This document shows positions 7,690 through 11,399 of a stretch of 11,399 nucleotides of DNA, in pieces. Position 1 is the stretch's first letter, and each line of letters begins with the position of its first letter. The translations under genes and the position numbers were made by a program. The notes under the pieces are model-generated. The model had not been told where the DNA came from, did no database searches, and worked only from the letters and a program-made list of their open reading frames with translations. This DNA is from Thermoplasmata archaeon (GTDB lineage: Archaea > Thermoplasmatota > E2 > UBA202 > JdFR-43), in contig JAGGSX010000063.1 in NCBI GenBank assembly GCA_021158865.1, positions 1-11,399 of the forward strand. The letters are read 5' to 3'.

Positions 7690-7697
7690 TATTTATA
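7690..7697 (+). promoter_or_regulatory. TATA box of the dCTP deaminase-like gene
   Basis: TATTTATA, centred about 25 bases before the ATG at 7718; no Shine-Dalgarno is seen between (acggcagttaaaaaagc). This predicts a leaderless message. Confidence 0.55.
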
Positions 7698-7717
7698 CTT
7701 ACGGCAGTTAAAAAAGC

Positions 7718-8164
7718 ATGATTCTATCTGATAGAGATATAAAAAAAGCCATCGCAAAAGGTGAAATTTTTATTGAGCCGTTCAATGAAAAAAATTTAAC
7801 TCCAAATGGATATGACCTAACAATAAATGAAATTTTTATAGATGGAGAGAGAAAAAAGGAAGCAAATATACCACCTTTAAAATGGTTTGCTATTTCAACC
7901 AAGGAATATATAAAAGTCGGGAATATGGCGGCGCAGCTCTGGATTCGTTCTACTTATGCAAGGAAAGGAATAATGGCATCTTTTGGAAAAGTTGATGCTG
8001 GTTTTGAAGGTTGTTTAACATTATCAGGATTCAATTCAAAAGATGAAATAAATTTAAAACAGGGTGAGAGATTTTGCCAGATTGTTTTTGAAAGGTTGAG
8101 CAGCGAGCCATTAAAACCATACAATGGAAAATATAAAGGACAAATGGGAATAAGACTGGAATAA
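7718..8164 (+). CDS. dcd: dCTP deaminase/dUTPase-family protein, short archaeal form
   Basis: The family deaminates dCTP to dUTP (and in bifunctional archaeal members hydrolyses dUTP to dUMP), feeding dTMP synthesis. At 148 residues it is shorter than E. coli Dcd (193) or the M. jannaschii enzyme (204). Recognisable motifs: ILSDRDIKKAI at the N-terminus, IEPF...LTPNGYDLTI (28-45), WIRSTYARKGI carrying the conserved Ser and Arg of the active site, GKVDAGFEGCLTLSGFN, and GERFCQIVFERL before a C-terminal YNGKYKGQMGIRLE that would fold over nucleotide. Where E. coli has the catalytic Glu138 (EGCIVLEF), this protein reads EGCLTLSG, so the expected acid is Ser. From memory some archaeal relatives also vary there. 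The family call is firm; deaminase activity is uncertain. The gene stands alone and ends 28 bases before the convergent PAPS-reductase-like gene. Confidence 0.8.
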   Translation: MILSDRDIKKAIAKGEIFIEPFNEKNLTPNGYDLTINEIFIDGERKKEANIPPLKWFAISTKEYIKVGNMAAQLWIRSTYARKGIMASFGKVDAGFEGCLTLSGFNSKDEINLKQGERFCQIVFERLSSEPLKPYNGKYKGQMGIRLE

Positions 8165-8192
8165 ATGAAAGTAATAATGAGATGGACAACAT

Positions 8193-9881
8193 TTACCTAA
8201 AAGTTATTACAGGACATTCATTCATGCATTGTCTGCAATGAATGCAATCATCTGTCAGCCATGCCTTATTTTTTTCTATATATATTGCATTCTTTGGGCA
8301 TTTTGATAAACATATACCACATCCCATGCAATTAATTGCTTTATAAACAACATCTTCAACCAAATTTTGTTCTTTTTCTGCATAAATTTTATTTTCATCA
8401 ATTTTTATATTGGCTATTCTTTCATCATCGCCAACTATTTTTAAAAAATTTTTTATTCTTTCTTCATTACCTTTTATTTTGTATTCTCTCTTTTCTTCTA
8501 TTTTATAATCAATCATGCTCCATTTTGGCTTTCTTCTCCATCTCCATAACCCAAGGGAAATCCATTTCTCTGGAAGGTTATGTTTTATTGAAAAATTTTT
8601 CAGTTGTTCTTCAAATATTTGCCAATCTTCATGCTTCTTCAATTTAAAATCTGCCATATTTGAAGACGGACATAACCAGCATCCAATTCTATAAAAGCCC
8701 TGTTCATACAATTTATTCCATTTAGCTCTTTTCATAAATAAATATAGCCATATATGCAAGGCTGTCCAGTTTTGGATTGGCGAAACAGCAATCTGATTGC
8801 TTATCCATGGATTGAACCATGTATCGCCATGCCTTGCCCTATTCTCAGATTCGTATCTTCTCTGCCCTATAAAAGAAAGAAGCCCATTAGAAAAATTTTT
8901 CTTTATAAGCCTTACAGCTGGCCCCATCTTACATGTCTTGCAGCACCATCTATAGTCACGGGCAGGAGGACCAAAAAATTTTATTGCCCGCCAGAAAACA
9001 TCGCCGGCTTTCTCTTCAATCAAATTCGCCCCATAATGAGATGCAACATAATAAACATGTTCTATTGTTTCATCAAATTCCAAGCCAGTATTCAAAAAAA
9101 TCAAGGGCAAATCATAGCCAGCTTCCATTGTAAGCAATAAAGTTGCAAGGCTGTCTTTCCCGCCGCTGAATGAAATAGCAGCCTTCCTTCCGTATTTTTT
9201 TATCGCATTGCCTATAAATTTTTTTGCTTTTGTTTCGTAGCTATTTATCACATCTTCATTTGCTTTTATTACTTGCTCCCATGTTATTTTTTCACCTTTT
9301 TCAACCATTTCAATTCCACGATGCCTTATTTTTACTGCCATTCCTCTGCTTCCAATCATTTTGCTTCCATCCATTCTTGCCCTTCCAGTTGCAATGACTT
9401 CTCCTCCATTTAAAACAATTACTTCATCACCTGCTTTTATTTCCCCGTCAACTTCTTTAACTCCAGGAGCCATTAAATTTGATGTTTTCAAAATTGAATC
9501 AACAGCACCATTATCGGCAACAACATATCCTTTCTTAATATCAATCAATGATGCATACCATGGTCTCACTTGAAAATAAAATCTCTGACGAAAAATATCA
9601 TAAAAAAAGTTGCCTGCCACCCTTCCATCAATAATGACTTCATCACTTCTATCTATTGCAGGAATGCTATTCAGCAAAACAACAGAAGGCATATAACTTG
9701 AGCCAAATTGCTTTTTTATTACATCTCCAATCATTCTCCTATCAAAATCAAAAGCAGGTCGCACGTCGCCAGGCGGCGTGATGGCAACATGCTTTGCTTC
9801 CATACCTTCATGGGATTTTTTCAATAGCGGAATATTGCATTCATTACAATGATATAATGCAAGCCTTCCAAGTCTAATCAT
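8193..9881 (-). CDS. PUA / PAPS-reductase-like / 2x[4Fe-4S] ferredoxin fusion protein
   Basis: 562 residues, three modules. (1) The N-terminus has a CNEC knuckle (Cys12, Cys15) and TPPGDVRPAFDFD, then a PUA-type RNA-binding domain (about 118-190, KKGYVVADNGAVDSI...APGVKEVDGEIKAGDEV). (2) A PP-loop ATPase domain of the PAPS-reductase family: SFSGGKDSLA (237-246), WCCKTCKMGP (312-321) and GCWLCPSSNMADF (400-412), cysteines likely holding a metal or Fe-S cluster. (3) A C-terminal ferredoxin domain: CMGCGICLSKCP (518-529) and CIHCRQCMNECP (546-557), two [4Fe-4S] motifs. The family is widespread in archaea and usually annotated as a PAPS reductase. The PUA domain, and the lack of cysH or other sulfate genes here, fit sulfur transfer to RNA or redox sulfur metabolism equally well. 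The second CxxC of the N-terminal zinc ribbon, expected near residues 20-30, is missing. ATG 9881 has a TATA box (TTTTATATC, 9899-9907) upstream. Confidence 0.87.
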   Translation of the reverse strand: MIRLGRLALYHCNECNIPLLKKSHEGMEAKHVAITPPGDVRPAFDFDRRMIGDVIKKQFGSSYMPSVVLLNSIPAIDRSDEVIIDGRVAGNFFYDIFRQRFYFQVRPWYASLIDIKKGYVVADNGAVDSILKTSNLMAPGVKEVDGEIKAGDEVIVLNGGEVIATGRARMDGSKMIGSRGMAVKIRHRGIEMVEKGEKITWEQVIKANEDVINSYETKAKKFIGNAIKKYGRKAAISFSGGKDSLATLLLTMEAGYDLPLIFLNTGLEFDETIEHVYYVASHYGANLIEEKAGDVFWRAIKFFGPPARDYRWCCKTCKMGPAVRLIKKNFSNGLLSFIGQRRYESENRARHGDTWFNPWISNQIAVSPIQNWTALHIWLYLFMKRAKWNKLYEQGFYRIGCWLCPSSNMADFKLKKHEDWQIFEEQLKNFSIKHNLPEKWISLGLWRWRRKPKWSMIDYKIEEKREYKIKGNEERIKNFLKIVGDDERIANIKIDENKIYAEKEQNLVEDVVYKAINCMGCGICLSKCPKNAIYIEKNKAWLTDDCIHCRQCMNECPVITFR

Positions 9882-9898
9882 GCTGATAAAAAAATAAT

Positions 9899-9907
9899 GA
9901 TATAAAA
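9899..9907 (-). promoter_or_regulatory. TATA box of the PAPS-reductase-like gene
   Basis: TTTTATATC on the minus strand, centred about 22 bases before the ATG at 9881. The gene therefore probably has its own promoter despite following the Lrp-type gene by only 84 bases in the same direction. No Shine-Dalgarno is visible in the short leader. Confidence 0.5.
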
Positions 9908-9965
9908 GAATTTGTTGGATTAAAAAATATTTTTCAATTCTGCTTCAAGTTTTATAATGTGAACC

Positions 9966-10475
9966 TCACCATAATTTTCCTTTATAATATTTTGAGGACG
10001 GACAACCCAAGCATTGACCATTTTTGTAATATGGGCACTTTAAACAATCAGAAATACATCCATTATTCGTCATTTTCAAAGGCATTATAAAATTTGGAAA
10101 AGAACCTATTATTATTTTTATATTCTTGCCAAAATTTTTCTTTGCAAAATATTCCATGCTCGAAAAATCCTCGCTGATTATAAAAACGGTGTAGCCATCA
10201 TTTGTTTCCAATATGCTCAATATATGAGGACAATTTTTATATTTCTCAATATTTAAATTTTTAACTTCTATCTTTCCAACATGCAAATCGGCTTTTTTAA
10301 TATCTATTCCAAAATTTATAGACAAAAGACCATTCTCTTTTAATTTTTTTATTCTTGCACTGACGGAAGGCTGGGATAGCCCAACAAATTTTGCTATCTC
10401 CTTTTGAGATGCCTCAGGATTTCTTTCCAACATTTCAATTATTTTTTTATCAATTTCATCTATTGAAATCTTCAA
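9966..10475 (-). CDS. Lrp/AsnC-family regulator with C-terminal cysteine cluster
   Basis: 169 residues. Residues 5-54 form the Lrp-type helix-turn-helix (DEIDKKIIEMLERNPEASQKEIAKFVGLSQPSVSARIKKL). Residues 65-130 hold an alpha/beta domain resembling the RAM/ligand-binding part but divergent. The tail has five cysteines, C140-x3-C144-x2-C147-x7-C155-x2-C158, ending GCPSSKYYKGKLW. Cysteine tails of this form occur in other archaeal Lrp-like regulators; metal or Fe-S binding, hence redox or metal sensing, is inferred. The start is a TTG at 10475: no ATG or GTG lies in frame close upstream, the HTH begins at once, and GGTG (10481-10484) sits five bases ahead as a Shine-Dalgarno. It lies 84 bases upstream of the PAPS-reductase-like fusion on the same strand, so that Fe-S protein is a plausible target. 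Confidence 0.87.
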   Translation of the reverse strand: MKISIDEIDKKIIEMLERNPEASQKEIAKFVGLSQPSVSARIKKLKENGLLSINFGIDIKKADLHVGKIEVKNLNIEKYKNCPHILSILETNDGYTVFIISEDFSSMEYFAKKNFGKNIKIIIGSFPNFIMPLKMTNNGCISDCLKCPYYKNGQCLGCPSSKYYKGKLW

Positions 10476-10559
10476 ATATACACCAAATATATAACAAAAT
10501 TTTATTTAAAATACTTATGAATTATAAAGAATAGGCAATAATAAATAGAAACATAAAAG

Positions 10560-10661
10560 CGGGCCTGAGGGGATTTCCGAATACTTGCAATGCAAGTAAT
10601 ATTCGAACCCCTGGCCATCTGGTTAAAAGCCAGATGCTCTACCTAGCTGAGCTACAGGCCC
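10560..10661 (-). tRNA. tRNA-Lys(UUU) with a 28-nt T-loop intron
   Basis: Read on the minus strand the cloverleaf is complete: acceptor GGGCCTG/CAGGCCC, D stem GCTC/GAGC with loop AGCTAGGTA, anticodon stem TCTGG/CCAGA with loop CTTTTAA (anticodon UUU, lysine), five-base variable region TGGCC, T stem AGGGG/CCCCT and discriminator G at 10560. CCA is not encoded. The T-loop would be 35 nt; removing 28 nt restores the standard TTCGAAT and a 74-nt mature tRNA. The A59/T60 cut points fall in matching 3-nt bulges (see the intron entry). The gene stands alone with its own promoter. Confidence 0.95.
10574..10601 (-). other. Archaeal tRNA intron at position 59/60, bulge-helix-bulge
   Basis: The pairing supports these limits. 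TTCG (T-loop 54-57) pairs with CGGA near the intron's 3' end (T-A, T-G, C-G, G-C), giving the 4-bp central helix. It is flanked by 3-nt bulges AAT on each strand, each cut after its second base as the archaeal splicing endonuclease does. Outside is the T stem GGGG/CCCC; inside is a hairpin TTACTTGC/GCAAGTA-type stem of seven or more pairs closing on ATT. Position 59/60 is a non-canonical site; the usual one is 37/38. Confidence 0.88.
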
Positions 10662-10682
10662 TCCGCTAAAATATATCAGCTG

Positions 10683-10692
10683 TATATATAAT
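10683..10692 (-). promoter_or_regulatory. TATA box of tRNA-Lys
   Basis: On the minus strand ATTATATATA, centred 26-27 bases upstream of the tRNA 5' end. That spacing would start the transcript at, or within a few bases of, the mature 5' G. A second A/T-rich stretch (10668-10676) is too close to serve. Confidence 0.5.
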
Positions 10693-10777
10693 TTTTCAGA
10701 TTAAAGATTGCTAATGCCCTTCCTATGCATTTCTACCAAAATCTCATTTCCAGCATGATTAAAACATTTTTGAGGTG

Positions 10778-10836
10778 GAGGCAGGGAAGGGGAAAAATAA
10801 TAAAAAAATCAGGGAGGCAACCGCCCCTTCCCGCTT
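10778..10836 (-). ncRNA. Candidate small structured RNA in a GC-rich island
   Basis: GGGAAGGGG (10784-10792) and CCCCTTCCC (10824-10832) form a perfect 9-bp inverted repeat 31 nt apart. The stem extends with two more pairs past a bulged A (10783) and then a G-U and an A-U. Between the arms lie a smaller hairpin (minus strand GGGCGG-TTG-CCTCCC, one mismatch) and then a T-run (10795-10808 region). A minus-strand TATA box TTTATAAATA at 10851-10860 sits about 25 bases before the first arm. In A+T-rich DNA such a G/C-rich, self-complementary island is the usual sign of structured RNA. The strand is chosen from the promoter; transcription is inferred. The 290-bp spacer 10662-10951 holds no credible protein gene. 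Confidence 0.4.
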
Positions 10837-10850
10837 GTATATTAAATGGG

Positions 10851-10860
10851 TATTTATAAA
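10851..10860 (-). promoter_or_regulatory. TATA box pointing into the GC-rich element
   Basis: TTTATAAATA on the minus strand. Counting 25-26 bases from its centre places the start at about 10830-10831, the first G of the GC-rich arm. Confidence 0.4.
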
Positions 10861-10920
10861 AAATATGAGCCATTTATCGAATTTTATAGGACAATCATGA
10901 AATTGATAATTCCTTAGCAA

Positions 10921-10930
10921 AAAATATAAA
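10921..10930 (+). promoter_or_regulatory. TATA box of the PaaK/CapK-like gene
   Basis: AAAATATAAA, centred 26-27 bases before the ATG at 10952. The spacing predicts a leaderless message beginning at that ATG and argues against the in-frame ATG at 10934, which would lie upstream of the transcription start. Confidence 0.5.
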
Positions 10931-10951
10931 TGGATGCTCATTCAGCATTCA

Positions 10952-11399
10952 ATGAACCCATTCCTCAATCCATTGACACTTGCAAAAGTTACAAAATATT
11001 ACATTTCTGATGTTGATAGAGTATGGAAAAGTAAAAGTGTTATTGAAAAATACAGGAGTAGGGCATTCAAAAAAATTCTGAAATATGCAATGAAAATACC
11101 AATGTATAGAAAAAAATATAAGGGTATAGATATAGATAGGATAACAATAGATAATATTGAAAAGCTTCCAATATTAACCAAAGAAGATATAAGGAAAAAT
11201 TTTCCAAATGGAATTGTTCCTCCAAATTTCAATTTTGAAAAAGCACATTTAGTAAGCACATCTGGCTCAACAGGACAGCCAACATCCATATATACAGATT
11301 TTTATACAATCATAAAAGCTCTGATGGGTTTTTTAAGGGAGATAAGAGAATATGGCATCAATTGGAGAAAAGATAGAATGACAGTAATTGCAGATTTAA
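10952..11399 (+). CDS. PaaK/CapK-like adenylate-forming enzyme, 3' truncated by window edge
   Basis: The first 149 codons, open to the last base. LPILTKEDIRKNFP (72-85) followed by the ATP loop VSTSGSTGQPTSIYTD (101-116) is the signature of phenylacetate-CoA-ligase-like/CapK enzymes, which activate a carboxylate with ATP. CapK-type members often serve cell-surface or polysaccharide modification; the substrate cannot be told from this fragment. ATG 10952 is preferred over the in-frame ATG 10934 on promoter spacing. It is a different branch from the LuxE-like enzyme at 6207-7568: the ATP loops differ (STSGSTGQPTSIYTD against YSSGTSGKHTVIPRD) and the N-termini do not align by eye. Upstream is the GC-rich element; downstream context is unseen. 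Confidence 0.85.
   Translation, partial: MNPFLNPLTLAKVTKYYISDVDRVWKSKSVIEKYRSRAFKKILKYAMKIPMYRKKYKGIDIDRITIDNIEKLPILTKEDIRKNFPNGIVPPNFNFEKAHLVSTSGSTGQPTSIYTDFYTIIKALMGFLREIREYGINWRKDRMTVIADL

Noticed and set aside
9920..10021. 33-codon ORF (MVNAWVVRPQNIIKENYGEV...) on the minus strand overlapping the Lrp gene's 3' end in the +1 frame
   Set aside because: It looks protein-like, but the Lrp frame ends in a recognisable Cys-rich tail, only about 15 codons extend past it, and no ribosome site or homology is seen. Chance in A/T-rich DNA is more likely.
10759..10941. 60-codon minus-strand ORF across the GC-rich element
   Set aside because: No ribosome site, no family resemblance, and it covers the PaaK-like promoter; it is an incidental open frame.
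1..11399. CRISPR array, insertion sequence, integrase or toxin-antitoxin pair
   Set aside because: No regularly spaced repeats, no transposase or integrase motifs, and no short paired ORFs with such signatures were seen; the tRNA has no adjacent integrase or duplicated 3' end.

Overview
The window is 11.4 kb of A+T-rich DNA from an archaeon. Direct evidence for Archaea: an Alba chromatin gene; a lysine tRNA interrupted in its T-loop by an intron that folds into a bulge-helix-bulge; an Lrp/AsnC regulator with a C-terminal cysteine cluster; a PUA-containing PAPS-reductase-like protein; and TATA boxes about 25 bp ahead of several start codons with almost no leader. A euryarchaeal lineage close to Thermoplasmatota would fit (the NosD-like beta-helix protein and Cys-cluster Lrp are common there), but this placement is inference from family distribution as I remember it. 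No mobile element, CRISPR array or rRNA is visible.

Layout, left to right. Bases 1-2082 (+) are the 3' part of a large NosD-like beta-helix surface protein. It converges, with a 16-base gap, on gdhA (2099-3451, -), a bacterial-type 450-residue glutamate dehydrogenase. A short divergent region, containing a leader hairpin that could cover a ribosome binding site, separates gdhA from a two-repeat MgtE/SLC41-like cation transporter (3589-4782, +). The 3' end of that gene overlaps alba (4771-5037, -) by 12 bases. Next is a tightly coupled two-gene minus-strand unit, 7568 down to 5237: a LuxE/PaaK-like acyl-activating enzyme followed after one base by a transglutaminase-fold protein with an intact Cys-His-Asp triad. 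A divergent spacer with a perfect 7-bp hairpin leads to a short dCTP deaminase-family gene (7718-8164, +). That gene converges on a 562-residue PUA/PAPS-reductase/ferredoxin fusion (8193-9881, -), which follows the Lrp-type regulator (9966-10475, -). Then come tRNA-Lys(UUU) with its 28-nt intron (10560-10661, -), a 290-bp spacer holding a G/C-rich inverted repeat that looks like a small structured RNA, and the 5' end of a PaaK/CapK-like adenylate-forming enzyme (10952 to the window end, +).

Functionally this is a mixed chromosomal region rather than one pathway: nitrogen assimilation (gdhA), cation uptake, chromatin (alba), nucleotide metabolism (dcd-like) and sulfur/Fe-S chemistry (PAPS-reductase-like, possibly with its neighbouring Cys-rich regulator). 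The least explained unit is the acyl-activating enzyme plus transglutaminase pair, the best candidate here for an undescribed system. The most informative small features are the T-loop intron of the tRNA, the GC-rich structured element at 10778-10836, the substituted catalytic position in the dCTP deaminase-like protein, and the half-lost zinc ribbon of the PAPS-reductase fusion.
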